A DNA stretch of 64,000 nucleotides from Anticarsia gemmatalis (Eukaryota > Arthropoda > Insecta > Lepidoptera > Erebidae), in NCBI RefSeq assembly GCF_050436995.1, contig NC_134747.1, forward strand, positions 6,641,501 to 6,705,500, written 5' to 3'. Below the pieces are notes generated by a model. The model was given only the letters and a program-made list of their open reading frames with translations. It was not told the DNA's origin and ran no database searches. Shown here piece by piece: positions 1 to 12,640 of the stretch. The position numbers were made by a program, and so were the translations under genes. Numbering within the stretch: the stretch's first letter is position 1; every line of letters starts with the position of its first letter.

Positions 1-2538
1 TTCACTCATCGTTCGTGTACGCTGCGAAGGTCGACGTTAAGAAGTGCTCCACGAATTCCGCCCTAAAATATTACCGAAGATATTCGCGTGAACACTCTAT
101 GTATAAAGCGTTTTAACAATTTTCAAACTTATTTATTGATGGAAATATTTAGATCTTGAGATGCGTTCGAAGTATTCCACTTAGTTAAGATTCTTAATAC
201 CAAAGCACATACCTATTTTATTACTACATGCTTCAACATTTAATTTACTAAAATGTATGTTTTCTACAAAGTCACGATGACAATGCACGAGCACTTAATT
301 AGGTACGTGACATAATAACATTTTGTACAGGCTTTTGTTGTAGGTGTCTAATGTAAATCATTTTCTGCTACAACATATTTATAATCACTTTCTATGAGAC
401 ACCGTCTGCCTTTTCAATTTACGAACTTTGATCTTATAGCTAAATAGTTATAAAGACTTGACACAAACTAAGTTCAGATGATATTGGATTAAATAATTAA
501 TTTGATTGTAAATCTGTTTTATCACCAAGATCTGAACTACATAGTTATCTATCTTATCACGGAAAATGGCAGTCTAGCCACTGAGCCATACCCGATCGAT
601 GACAAAAGACTTGCCTTGTTAGTTAAGCCTTTGAAACAACAACTAACGAACCTAGTTGGCACCTTGCTCAGTAAGGAGGTAGTAAAATCACTACAATTAA
701 TAAAGAAAAGTTCCCTCCCGTCTGTCAGTCTGTTTGCATAAGCTTAAAATTTACTAAACATTTTATTAATAAATAGGGTCACTCTCAGGAAGGTTTAAAA
801 CAGTGTATAATTTGTTGAGATTAGCCCGGGTGAATCTGAACGGGCCAATAATACCCAAAATTATGAACTAATAGAAATCAAAGATACTGCTGTTTTCAGA
901 ATAAGACAAGACACGTAAATACTCACAACAGTTAAACGATTACGGTCATAATCTTTTTATTATCTGAAATAAATAAGTAGCTGAAGGATTAACAGCATGA
1001 AGTATGTAATAAAGGAACTATATTGTAACTGGTAAGTGCACAGGGAATGTCATATTAATAATAATAAATGCAGTCCTACGTATTTGTTGTGTGAAAAAGA
1101 TCAACGATACAGATAACAGGCAAATTATATCATCTTTATGTACAGTTTTATCAATGTTTGTACTACGCTGCTCTCGTTATACTAAGACCTTTATAATCAA
1201 GGCATATTATAAATAATTGAATGATTTTATATTTTTTATTTACAACGGCGTATTCATATATATTATAACGCCGGTAATATATTAAGGTATAGGCAGAGGT
1301 GTAGGAAATATACCCACGATTCGCTATTTGCAGTGTTAGTCCTATGTAATAGGAGGCGAGGCAATTGCCATATATCGCACACGTTGTTAAACTCCGGACT
1401 ACAACTAAGAAGTCTAACATTAATTAGAAAAACCGAACCTGAGACCACGAATCGCTTACACTACCGCCCGACTAAAGAGGCAATCAACTTAGCCTTCAGT
1501 CACTGAAACAAACGATCAACAATATTAGAGCTCTTGACCTGTACTAAGATCGTACTGAATGTGACTCTCTTAAGACTGTTTCAATATTGTTCTACTAATT
1601 ATCTGGATAAGTGAGCAAATTCAAACATATTTTTATAAAGCGTTCTATCTCTCATGTGACCATTTATTTATTCTTTGTATTAACATTATCTTTAATAGCA
1701 CAGCTAATTCGATGCGTCTGGAAAGTTTTAGAGTGCTGGACTCGTAATGAAAATGATAAAACCCTTACAAGACTTAGCTTTGCTCTGTTTATTTTTACAA
1801 ATGTGTAAAAATATAGACACCCTAATTAAATGACAATTTTATACTGTATCTCCTCAGTCATAGTAAATCTGCTACATATTCTACAAATAGCTTTACGCAA
1901 AAATATGTACATCAGTAGTTACTTCAAAGTGCAGTTAAGTGGATTAACGAAAAAACCTTGGTAACCTTACACTCGTATTTACACTAAGTATGTTGTTGAC
2001 TCATCAACAATTAAAGCAAATTCTTCAAGTCCACATCTTGTATTAATTTATTCCCGCCTCTCATGCTAACCTTCGTATCGTTTAACCTCAATCAACAACA
2101 ATAATTTTGTTCGAGTTTCTCATGAAGCGATTTAATTTTAGAAATGCCACTAAACAACATATGAGGAAACAAGCACTGATAAAACATAAATAACGTCACG
2201 CAATTTTTAAATCAATCCTATTTAGTATGGGTTATTTTAAGTGCCGCTGTTCTACTTCTGTCTTTGATTTAATACGTCATCAAAGCGTCCTAGCCGCGTG
2301 CTCAATTGCTTTATATAACCTAATGTACTATTCAATCTAAGTTCAATGTTTAAGCCACAAAGATCACGATTGTAACTACTATTCTAGTACTAGTAATAGT
2401 ACCGCCGTCGTTACAAGTTTAATTGAAATAAACTCGGGATTACCAACAGCTGAAAGCTCTAATGCCGAGACACATAGATATGTTTAGAATGTTCTAAACA
2501 TTTCATTACAAGTTCTTCAAGTTGTGTGATTGTTTCAG

Positions 2539-2693
2539 CTGGTGTGGCCATCATGGTGTGTGCTACTACAGCGGCGACGCGGTGGGCGCGACGTGACTGG
2601 CCTATCACCGCCAACCCCGTGTGGGAAGTCTACAAACTGCTCTGGAGGATATTCGAGCCTATGTTGTTCACCCTCAGCGGGTATTTCCTAGAT
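2539..2693 (+). CDS. NHA copy 1, internal exon (A-G-V-A-I-M...)
   Basis: This 155-nt exon follows TGTTTCAG and ends at GAT|GTACAT. It enters in phase 1 and leaves in phase 0. It has exactly the length of copy 2 exon 27061-27215, and 19 of 52 residues are identical, including W-x(4)-W-x-I, E-P and S-G. It carries the end of one membrane helix, a basic loop (R-W-A-R-R-D-W) and the start of the next helix. The donor is weaker than its neighbours; I placed it by alignment to copy 2. Without splicing, the frame stays open to 2888. Confidence 0.85.
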
Positions 2694-5600
2694 GTACATA
2701 TCTTACAAACTATTTTGATACCTATAGTTATTTACTCGAACATTATTAACTTCGGTCAACGTGGAAGCACATTTCAGAAATTAGTTTGGTCCCGCCGTCT
2801 GGCCACCCAACGACCGATAAAAGATATTAATATACCAGAAAAAACTCTTTCCTTTAACGTTATTTCTTACGGTCCTTCACCGCTATAACACTGGCATTTG
2901 ATGTTCATTGGCGTATAATTATTCGAGAGCGTTATATATCCTCTTACGACAATATTAATACCGTCGAAGTAACAGGTAACAAACTGGCGGAATTAAACAC
3001 AGTGTCCCGTTAGATGATCTAAAACAAAGTACAGAATTTATCATGCGGATATTCATATTTCTTTTAACCATCTAACAACTATCAAATGATGAAAAACAAA
3101 GCTGTTATGTTGTAAATATACATACGGAGGTAATTACTATTCACGAAGCTTCATGAAGTAATAAAACTTTCTAATGACATTTATTCATACTGTACAGCTC
3201 CTGTGTTGCCCTCAGTTGTAGGGTACCTACAAAAAGATAACTCCTAGTATTACAATCACATATCTTGTAAGTTCTTTCAAACTGAACACGCGTTTAAAAA
3301 TTGTATCTAAAGGACAGTACTGATAAATTAAAAGTATCATAAAACACAGTCAATAATTTAGTTTATGTTCAGAATTGCACTAATTATAACTTACAACAAC
3401 TACTAACTACCAAACAAAACCCTATAAAACCTATATATTTCTTGATAAGTTGTAGCAAGATTCACTTTTAAGCTAGCAAAATACGGCACAATTTGTAGTC
3501 AACTAACTAATGTACTACATTCCAGGTTATAAATCTCTCAGCGTGTAAAACCTAGCCATTATTTCAGATCTCACAAATAAGCGTGAAAGAGCTATGTTTG
3601 ATCCTGGGATGCATCTGCGCGGCGCTAGTACTTCGTCTGCTGACGGCGTTTCTCGTCGCGCTGGCTAACAAGCTGTCCGTCAAGGAGAGCATTTTTATCG
3701 CCGTCACTTGGATACCCAAAGCCATAGTCGAGGTAAGTCTTACTTCAATTTATTTCCTTACTATACTATTTTTGTAACGAGTATAAATAGGTCTTTCAGT
3801 AGCTTCAATATGATTTTTAGATAGGACTAGCTTACACAGCAAACGTTGTTTTGCCATATTTCAAATAAAAATTGGGGTGACAACTCTTGTCACTATTCAC
3901 ACAGCCGATTCTCAGACTTACTCAACATGCTCACAAAAATCATAAGAATCGGTCAAGCCGTTTCAGAGGAGTATGGCAACGAAAACTGTGACGCGAGAAT
4001 TTTATATATAAGATAACAACTATCTATTCCAAATCATACATATCACGATGCACTGAATTTTATAAAATTAAGGTGTAATAATTTATTGCGGCTCCTAATT
4101 TAGTTGTAACCGTTTAGGCATACTTTTTAATAGGTCAAAAAAATCGATTTACAGTTTTAGATAAACTCAAAAGCAAATTTTTTTCTTCGCTTATAATTGC
4201 ACTATATTTAACCACATATTGCAATCACGATAAAGTATGTAGATAGAGCATGATTCTGTCATATTATAATTTCAAAATGATAAACGTCTGCAAACGCATG
4301 TTTTTTAATTAACCCACATCGTGATCGCCGATTCATCATAACTGTGGTGATTATAACACTGTCCCTTAACAATAAATAATAGCGAAAGACCCTAATGTCC
4401 CAGCGGACAATCGTGGGATGCCATAATGACATGATGATATACATTTAGATTTTAAATGTTTACCATACATTTTACGGCTAGGTTTGCAGCGTCGTTTCTT
4501 TCTCTATACTATACTAATATTATAAAGCTGAAGAGTTTGTTTGTTTGAACGCGCTAATCTCAAGAACTACTCGTCCGGTTTGAAAATTCAGTGTTAGATA
4601 GCCCATTTTTCGAGGAAGGCTATATTCTATATAACATCACGCTACGACTAATAGGAGCAGAGTAACAGTAAAAAATGTTACAAAAACAGGAAAATTTTGA
4701 CCCATTCTCTCTTATGTGACGCAAGCGAAGTTGCGCGGGTCAGCTAGTTGATAATATAATTGATTTTGTAAATGACAAGTTTTGTTCATAATCTTATCTT
4801 TCGGCAATCTAGTCTAAATATAAATGAAACATTTTAGATTACAAAGAATGGAAATATTCATTCCATAATCTGTTGTTACGGTGCATAAATTGTAATCAAA
4901 TAGATAAGTAGACCATAAAAACATCGAAACACTCTGATTCAGTCCAATATCAAAGAAAAACAACGAATAATTTCCTAATTTCCAGTATCTGATATCAGGG
5001 TAATTAATTAAATGAAACTTTTCCAATTTGTCATAAAGCTAATAGCTATATTCACGCACGTTACTGGAAATCCGATAAGAAAGTGTAATGTACGGGCTTA
5101 TGTGATTAAATGCTGTATTTGCATTCTTTTATGTAACGAGTGCTACTGTTACCGCAGTAGCGTTTATTATTGTTTAAGACTATTATGATGTGACTAAGTA
5201 AGCGATAATGGCTGCTAACACCTGACGAAATAAAAATAACGCTTTTATTGAGTGTTATACTTTCATCAGATTTATTTCATACTAGCTTTTACCCGCGACT
5301 TCGTCCGCTTCCTGAATTTTCCCATGGAAATGCGTCATTTTCCCGGGGTAAAAAGTAGCCAATGTCCTTTTTCGGGTATCAAAATATCTCGAGACCAAAT
5401 TTCATGCAAATTGGTTCAGTAGTTTAGGCGTGATTGAGTAACAGCCAGAGTTACTTTCGCATTTATAATATTAGTATGAATATGTACATCTGCTTACACC
5501 TTCGAGTATAACAGGCGTGATATTATGTATGTATGTGAAATTATCGAAAATATTTTTATGGCAATAAATGTTGTGAATACATTGGGTGGAATCCGGTACC

Positions 5601-8600
5601 GGAATTATCAACCAGCATCGAAAAAGAAAATATTTTAAATCGTGGCGTAACAGGAAAATGTATAAAAAATCAAATACCTTCTTCAAAAATGAATGAGCAA
5701 GAATTTCTATTGATCGATATGACTGTCAGAATTTTTATTTCAATATTTAGTAAGATCAAATTGAAAATGAAAAAGACGTCTTTTTAAAAAGACAAAGGAA
5801 AACGTTACGCAAAATGATCTTCAAAACTATAAGATCATTGCGCGTATTACTTTGAGATACACTAAAAATTCTTGGACTTCACACTACGCTTGTATCGTGG
5901 AGTCTAGTCTCAACTTCACAAACGCAGAAACAAGCAGTGGCTCCTGTCTACACCGTCATTGACACAACACTCGAGTGATCTTTTCATTAACGAACGAGAG
6001 CAATACCGCAGTCCACCGACCAACTCTAGTTTAATTCACTTTGAGTCGTCTCACTACCAGTTTTAGTAATTCTAGGCTAGTTTACATGAAAGCTTTTACA
6101 AATATAGATCTTCAACCTCTTTGCTATGTAAAGAGTAATTAAAATGCGCCACGACGTATCTCGTACAGATAGTAGTCGTTCCAAAAATATATTAAATGGC
6201 GCTTAGCGAGTTTACCTTCTATCTCAGTGTATGTATGTATTTACAAAGTAAATGAAATTATCCTTAGAATATAATATTTGAAATTGAATTTACTTGCTGA
6301 AAACAAACTATAATGAATTGTTGAACATTGTTTCGCTTTTATTACATTAGAAAGTTAAACATTTGACTGCACGTTTGGCGCAGTGGTTTAAGCGGTCACC
6401 TCGCCGCAACAACCGTGGAGCCGCGTGTGGTGGGTTCGAATCCCACCCGGGACAAATCTTTGTGTGATGAGCACGAGTATTTGTTCTGAGCCTGGTTGTT
6501 AATGTATCTATATAAGTTTGTATTTAGAAGTATATAAGTATGTTTATCAGTTATTTGGTTACCATAGTACAAGCTCTGCTTAGTTTGGAATCAAATGACC
6601 GTGTGTGAGTTGTCCAATTATATTTATTTATTTATTTATTTAAGTCTCGTTCTATCCTAAAAAATATCGACATTATGTTGTCATTTGTCAATATGTACGC
6701 CGTACCTACAGCCACATTAATATGTTGAAATGCTAAGCTTACATCAAAAGCTTAGAACAGAATTCAAGGAAAACCATATTATAATTTTATCCAATTTAGT
6801 CGTATATTCACACCTCGTCTCCTCCAATGTTTAGCACCTAGACGTATTACGATGTACCCAACAATTCCAGAAACTAGTTTCATATAATTTCGAGAGAACA
6901 GACATCGCGTAACCAAAACTGCGGAATATGATTATTTGGAATTTCAAAGAGAATTTCTTGATTGTTTGATTTAAAGTGGTTATTTCTTATATTGGACATA
7001 CAAATAGTAAGCTAAGCAATTGTAAAATAAGCAAAAACCCACGATATCCACTTAATAATCTAATTTGATAAAAAGGTGTCTATTAATATAACTACTCATA
7101 CAGATGTTTGGAAACATACTACCATTCAAACTGCACCGTCAGGTGGTTGCCTCCATGAGTAAAGAAGCCGCTTTCAGTCCTAAACAGAGTGAACCCAAAA
7201 ACGATTAATCTGCGCATTATCATTCAGGTCTTTAATTCCATTTTCACAATTTATAAGCAAATCTCCCTTACATGGGAGGAGTTAAAGAAAAGTCTTAAAC
7301 CCATATTTGATTTGCGTTGAAAAGCTGGGTATTATATCGTCAGCCCCCGCAATTATATGGGTCTCCCTAAAAAATTAATAAGCGTACAAAAATTGAAAAT
7401 TTATTCCTTAAAAACACGACACGGCTTTTAGATAATTCAATTTCAAGATGTGATAAATAAACGGGAAAATGGGCCGTTAGTATTTAGAGGAAAATATCTC
7501 GTAGAAAATGAAACATAACGGAATACTGGTTGAACGTATAACGGATCGAACTTTTACAATTTTGTTCAGTGTTCAGTTTTAGTGATACTAAATCATGCTC
7601 GTGCTAGAACATTGAACGAAAAGTAAAGCACTGAAATATATTTTTGAACAAAGTTACTTCTTCTATCAACTATATTTTTATCTAATTGATTTAAGGTTTC
7701 TTCGACTTTTCTGTGTTCATTTTAGTCTTTGGTTTTCTGAACGTACACTATTTCAGACTTAAACGTTTTATACACTCATGTGATTTGTTATGTGTATCGT
7801 GATTCAAAGGAAATATGGATATAACAGGATATCATTGCTGTTGGTTTTGAAAAACATGACTTAATTCAAAATTAATTTTGTTAGGTATATGGTACCAAAC
7901 ATCTTTATGCAATAAATGAATTTTGAATGCGAACATTATCTCACACCCACAATAAGCGGTATTTTTAACATCATATAAAATTAGTTTCATTGCTCAACGG
8001 AGTAGAAAATTAGGCAAGTACTATTTTGAATATACGGCCTACTTATATAACCATACACTACAATTTAGTAGGTAACAGCAATTTATGTAGGTACCTTAAA
8101 GGCCTAACCACGGGCAACAAATGGGTGTAGTGAAAGCCACTTACCAGCTAACTGACTGACTTATAACCTTATCCCGCTAACCTTAGATCTTTCAACCCTG
8201 ACACTGTTATGCGCTGTACGTACCTACGTATCTATTAGAACAAGTGCTACGTCCCTGTGACGCATTACAAGCAAAAGGGAAAGCTCTTTAATATTAATAC
8301 GACGTCAAAAGCGACCGGGAAAATGTCTAAGGTTGCAAGCAACAAAAAAATGATTAACAATAAGGAACAATAATAATACATTAAATCAATAATCATCATT
8401 ATTTTAATGTGTTAAAAAATAATTTTCTCTATTAATTTCTTTAATATATCTATAATAATATAACCATAGCCTGTAAATCTGTGCTAGATTCTGGAATACT
8501 AATGAATCACGTAAAATCGTAAAACTGTTATTTTTCTTTTCTACAAAAGCGACCATCCCAATTATCCCTCTACCCATTTATAAGATAAACTTTTTTCACT

Positions 8601-11600
8601 CTGAGCAGGTCTGGCTGCCGAAGGCCTTGCCGTTTTATTATATTTTTTCCTATTTTATGAAATAGAGAAAAACAATTAATTAAGGTAACCTATAATGGAT
8701 GTCCCTAAATTAGGCGAACAGTACTTACAAAGTGCTTTCTTTACTCTGATTCATAGTAACTATATCATATTTTTATCTCAAATTTCAGCGTAAAAAATTA
8801 GGGTTGCGACGGTAAAACGATAAAATAAATCGCACATTAGCACAAACTAGTTATTCATTCACTGCTTTCATTTTGTAATTGTATACATTTTCGCTTTGGT
8901 ACTTACTTTCTCTATATGTGGCACCGACCTATATCGCATACTATACAATCGTTTTAAGTCTCTTACCTACATAGAATCTACTTTAAAGAACCATACTTTT
9001 CGATTCTGAGAATGATTCCACCGCAATTTCATTTTATCACATGAAATGTGTTATTTCAAGTATACTTTCTTAGACGAGATCGCTTTCATTTGATATCGTT
9101 AATATCTTTTATGCGAAAGTTCGTTCTACAAAATTGACAATATAAATCCGATAAAACGATGATCGTGTACTGAACGTGTTCGATTTCATACAATAAATAT
9201 TTTATGTTTGACGTCCTTCTACGTAATATTGTATTATTGCAACTGACATACACAATAAATATTTCGTTATGAAAACCATTTCTATTGTAAAGAAATACGT
9301 TTGGTTAACACGACAATATTCATTGCTAGTTTTTGTTAAGAAAAAACTTCTCGTGAAGGTTTCTTGTTGATTAAATCAGCTGTTTTCATACAGTGTTGAA
9401 TTTGACCACGTTTCACTATAATTTGTAGCGTAAAGGAAGGATGTATGTAGAAATCGCAGTACACGTTATACATGAATATGTCATTCGACCACCGTCGTTA
9501 GCTTTGACGTCTCCAAGTTAGTCGATAACTGGATAGGTACCTAATTGATTTAACGGTATCGTAGTAAACTACACATACAGTGCATGAGAGCCGGGCAACA
9601 TCTTCCAACAAAGCATATTCCGTCGCAGAGCTGAGCTGTCAGTTAATTGTCGTTTAGGGTTTAATCGGCTATGCTCGCTCGAACTAGGTTATCTCTGAAC
9701 GTCATACGCTTTAATATTAAATTGTAACATTTACATGAACTCTGAACCACGTCTTTGAAGCACGTTTTACCGTTACCGTAATTGTGCCGAACTATACAAA
9801 AAATGCTGATTTCCATTTTTTGTTAAGCACACAATGTCATGAGACCTTCATTCAATAATCACACAATTTGAAACGGTAATAGTTAAGTGAACCTAGGCAT
9901 CAGTTTAACTTATAAAATATTGTTGCCAAAAAATATAGATCATTTGAAAACATTTAAAACAAACCACCATCAGAGAAACAGTACTTTCTCAAAATAATTT
10001 AATAATAGTTATACCACTCATTAAATGTAATTTAAAATACATAAAAAATGTATTACGTGTAAATTAAAAACCCGTTACAACAAACATTCTTAGAGAACAA
10101 CATTACCATTCCGCAGAATAGATATCGAACATTTCAGAGGTGTAATAAATTAATGGTTTTAATTGGAAAGTCATTAAATGAAAATGTATTTCAGGCTGTC
10201 CTTGTGCGAGTTGCAATGGATTCTCTGTGGGACGACGCCTCATCGAAAGACAGGAGAATAGCGGCGCAGCACTCAAATATCATCGTTATTGCTATCCTGA
10301 TAACGTCCAGTTTGGGTTCCGTGCTCACGACGGTACTAGGCCCCATCCTCCTGTCACAAGAATCGAGGGTCGCTCCTGAAGGTAATTCCTATTGGACATT
10401 TTATAAATATGTAGTTTTTTAATTAGACTAAGTGCTGTTTGCCATTTACGAGTAACCTGAAACAGTATGCACTGCACATGTACGGAATTCAAGATGTCGA
10501 TTTAGTAGTAGTACATAAATGTTTAAGCATCATATCAAACTATGTATAAGCTATAAGACTGCTTAAGTTATTCGAGGACTTAGTAAAGCTCTCTTTAAGA
10601 GAAAATAACAATAAACATTAGGTTCAATGGTCACGGTTTAAACCTCAATAGAGCGGCTACTAGACACCAGAGTACACACACAACACCCGCAATGACCCGC
10701 ATCCCGGGCTAAATTATAATAGCCTCGCCATGCAAATGTCTGAGCCACGATAAGACGATACCAGAGAATCCGATACTTAGTACGACAGTTTCATTACACT
10801 ATTATACATTAGAAACGGTCGAAAACTATAATTATCAATATACAATTAATCTTATGTCTTGTGACAAATTTACGAACCACTACCGTGAGCTATGGGTGGT
10901 AAAATTGTTACATAGAAACAAATTTTATCAGCGTGTTCTTCATAACCGACAAAAACTTAAAAAAATCTGCTATTTTTCCTACGCAGTTTATTAAAGTTTT
11001 TGATTAAGAACCATCGTTGTAGGTTGTTGTAAAATGCATCTTAATAAAAACATTGCATCAGTTACCACGCGGATAATTTGCAGTTTACAGGCGGCTTTTG
11101 TAACTTGCATACGTCATTCCAATTTATGATAAAAGCAATTATTTAAAGCATAAGCTAGTATTAAACAAATCAATCCACTTTGTTGATTTCGATAATCGCG
11201 GATTACGGCTCGCCGTTCATAAATATATACGTCACTTATCAATATCGAAATTATTGGAAAAGGCAAGTGTAATTTACAACTTGTTAAGATAAGGCAGTTA
11301 TGAATAACCAAATAATTTCTAAAAATAAATTGTTATTTGTATTTATAGCTCATGTCGGCTAATTTTGATAATTACGTAGTCGATAACACTTAATCCGGAC
11401 ACACTGAGGCAAATACAAACAGATATCGTAAGCTATATGCACATTATGCACTTAAGTACTTATGAGTTTGGGTGGACAAATTTGTATTTTCTAAATTTCA
11501 ATATTGACACTTTTTCTTTACTTTATCTTAGTGCAGTACAGAGGCGCATGTAACAATTTAGTTATCCTTATAGAAAATGTACCGCAGTATTATGTAATAT

Positions 11601-11930
11601 AATTTATTTTGAGAATATTTGCAACTTACAAGCATACAAATCACGAACACAAAGGACAGTCGGACACAAACAATTACTTAAATATTATCCAAAGTGCTAT
11701 CAAGACCGGAAGTTATATAAGACCACTCAACACACGACAAAGTGCTTTTTTCTTTTAATAAAGTCCTAATGATTTGACTATAGTTGGCAAAAAATAACCT
11801 TTGAAATAGCGGCTTATGTTTTGTTTGTTTGTTTCCAGATTTCTACCGAACACAAACGCTATCGCCGCCACAGTCATCGAACTTGGTTCGACGGAACGAC
11901 ACCACTAGCTCGCTACAGTACTCCATTTAG
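2539..11930 (+). CDS. SLC9B/NHA-family cation-proton antiporter, copy 1 (3' part of gene, four exons)
   Basis: The joined exons 2539-2693, 3568-3732, 10195-10381 and 11839-11930 encode the C-terminal ~200 residues of an SLC9B-type (NHA, CPA2 superfamily) antiporter, a multi-pass membrane protein that exchanges monovalent ions for protons. Seen in the sequence: hydrophobic membrane segments, the motif T-W-I-P-K (the conserved lysine region of the NHA core), then a helix ending in V-L-G-P-I-L-L, which is how NHA proteins normally close. All internal borders have AG/GT and the reading frame is continuous (phases 1, 0, 0, 1). The first exon in the window begins in phase 1, so earlier exons must exist; none was recognised in 1-2538, so they lie to the left. 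The C-terminal tail after the last helix is hydrophilic and Ser/Thr-rich, ends Q-Y-S-I (a possible class II PDZ-binding end, inferred) and differs completely from copy 2. The family call is firm; whether this is NHA1 or NHA2 type is not decided. Confidence 0.88.
2694..3567 (+). other. intron of NHA copy 1
   Basis: This AT-rich intron of 874 bp lies between the two aligned exons. I see no second coding segment and no clear repeat in it. Confidence 0.7.
3568..3732 (+). CDS. NHA copy 1, internal exon with T-W-I-P-K motif
   Basis: This 165-nt exon (55 codons, phase 0 to 0) lies between ATTTCAG and GTAAGT. The translation is two hydrophobic helices joined by a short basic loop (N-K-L-S-V-K-E-S), closing with T-W-I-P-K-A-I-V-E. 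The W-I-P-K lysine is a hallmark of the NHA antiporter core. It aligns with copy 2 exon 27620-27778, which is two codons shorter. GC content is clearly above the surrounding intron. Confidence 0.9.
3826..4014 (+). repeat. non-LTR retrotransposon tail-like repeat (family h)
   Basis: The stretch resembles 25640-25830 over most of its length. Shared words include GCCGATTCTCAGA, CTCAACATGCTCACA (one base different), TCGGTCAAGCCGTTTC and GTATGGCAACGAAAACTGTG, and both end in GAATTTTATATA. I know this as a very common lepidopteran 3'-tail repeat, probably from a LINE; the exact family is not resolved. Confidence 0.65.
4502..4747 (-). repeat. non-LTR retrotransposon tail-like repeat (RTE-like, family a)
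   Basis: The plus strand starts with TACTAATATTATAAAGCTGA, continues through GAGTTTGTTTGTTTGAACGC and ends in GCGCGGGTCAGCTAG. This is the reverse complement of the usual orientation, CTAGCTGACCCGCGC to TATAATATTAGTA. A second copy is at 38446-38664. The layout fits an RTE-type LINE 3' end (inferred). Confidence 0.65.
5281..5480 (+). repeat. non-LTR retrotransposon tail-like repeat (family c)
   Basis: It begins ACTAGCTTTTACCCGCGACT and ends CGCATTTATAATATTAGTAT. It is closely similar to 49384-49587 and 57830-58004, sharing CATGCAAATTGGTTCAGTAG. No coding capacity remains. Confidence 0.7.
6367..6642 (+). repeat. tRNA-derived SINE
   Basis: The head is tRNA-like, with a polymerase III box A at 6376-6390 (TGGCGCAGTGGTTTA) and a perfect box B at 6433-6443 (GGTTCGAATCC). 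A ~160-bp non-tRNA body follows, and the element ends in TTTA simple repeats. A second, internally deleted copy sits at 23838-24080. The body and tail show this is a SINE, not a working tRNA gene. Confidence 0.85.
10195..10381 (+). CDS. NHA copy 1, penultimate exon (last membrane helices)
   Basis: This 187-nt exon (62 codons plus 1 nt, phase 0 to 1) follows GTATTTCAG and precedes GTAATT. It starts A-V-L-V-R-V-A-M-D, continues through a charged stretch (D-D-A-S-S-K-D-R-R), and ends with the helix I-L-I-T-S-S-L-G-S and G-P-I-L-L, the typical end of the NHA membrane domain. It matches copy 2 exon 28598-28790 in phase and layout. Confidence 0.9.
10382..11838 (+). other. last intron of NHA copy 1
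   Basis: This 1.46-kb AT-rich intron shows no repeat or exon that I recognise. It ends in a T-rich tract and TTTCCAG. Confidence 0.65.
11839..11930 (+). CDS. NHA copy 1, terminal coding exon and stop
   Basis: The exon follows GTTTCCAG and completes the codon begun in 10381 (GAT). It encodes 29 further residues, rich in Ser, Thr, Pro and Arg, and ends at TAG (11928-11930). The tail is cytosolic by the usual NHA topology (inferred). Copy 2 ends with only four residues here, so the tails have diverged fully. Confidence 0.8.
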
Positions 11931-11936
11931 ATGATC

Positions 11937-11942
11937 AATAAA
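11937..11942 (+). terminator. poly(A) signal AATAAA of NHA copy 1
   Basis: A canonical AATAAA begins seven bases after the stop codon and is followed by a T-rich stretch (TCTTTTTGTTTTCTCTTTT). If used, the 3' UTR is unusually short, about 20-40 nt. Confidence 0.6.
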
Positions 11943-11994
11943 TATTTATTATACTTATACGTCTTTTTGTTTTCTCTTTTAATATAATATACTA

Positions 11995-12209
11995 TTAGGT
12001 CGGGGAAAAAGTCTTTTCGCATTATAGTATGTATAAACTGGTAATAAAATCTTTTCTCTACACAAAAAAAGCTCAATATTTGGGTACCTCATGAGCACAC
12101 TGAAAGAAACCTAATGAATCGTGTACTCATTTGTGATTCTTGAAGCCAAAGAGATTTTATTACAAGTTCATACATACTATAATGCGAAAAGACTTTTTCC
12201 TCGACCTAA
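11995..12209. mobile_element. mariner-like MITE, copy 1 (215 bp)
   Basis: The terminal inverted repeats are about 38 bp: TTAGGTCGGGGAAAAAGTCT at the left and its near-perfect complement ending GACTTTTTCCTCGACCTAA at the right. The element is flanked by a TA duplication (11993-11994 and 12210-12211). There is no transposase ORF. A second full copy lies at 41005-41218, with the same interior (GCTCAATATTTGGGTACCTC). TA target sites and this TIR style point to the Tc1/mariner superfamily. Confidence 0.88.
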
Positions 12210-12640
12210 TATTTAGCTACATTTATCCTACCCCTTAGACCTCAATGGTGAACTGAGTAGGAAAGTGATTGGGGTATAGGTACACCTCGCTGACCAAATG
12301 TGGATTGGTAGACTTTTCACACTTTCAAAAAGCCTTTAGAGTACAAATTCTTCGGTGTTTTCCTTAACTGTTAAAAGTAATTTAAAACAAACACCTTTAT
12401 TTAAGAACAATAATTAATTAATTTTGTAAATCGTCTTAATTTTACTTTATTTCACAGTTCGTTACAAGGGATACATTTGGAATTTTCTTCACAATAACTT
12501 TGCTGAGCGGGACTGTACACTGTACTTGCACGTCCCTCTATGCTTAATATAACATAATATATTCGTAAAACTGTTTGCACACGTTCACAGACTAAAAAGA
12601 TTAGTTAGACTACACAGCTTACACGAGAAGTTTACACAGG

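Larger units (their letters stand above)
3733..10194 (+). other. large intron of NHA copy 1, repeat-containing
   Basis: This 6.46-kb intron holds non-LTR retrotransposon tail fragments (3826-4014, 4502-4747, 5281-5480) and a tRNA-derived SINE (6367-6642). The rest is AT-rich DNA in which I recognise no exon, RNA gene or further repeat. Confidence 0.7.

Noticed and set aside
6367..6455. Possible tRNA gene with good A and B boxes
   Set aside because: It is fused to a conserved non-tRNA body with a TTTA tail, and a second copy with the same body exists, so it is a SINE head.
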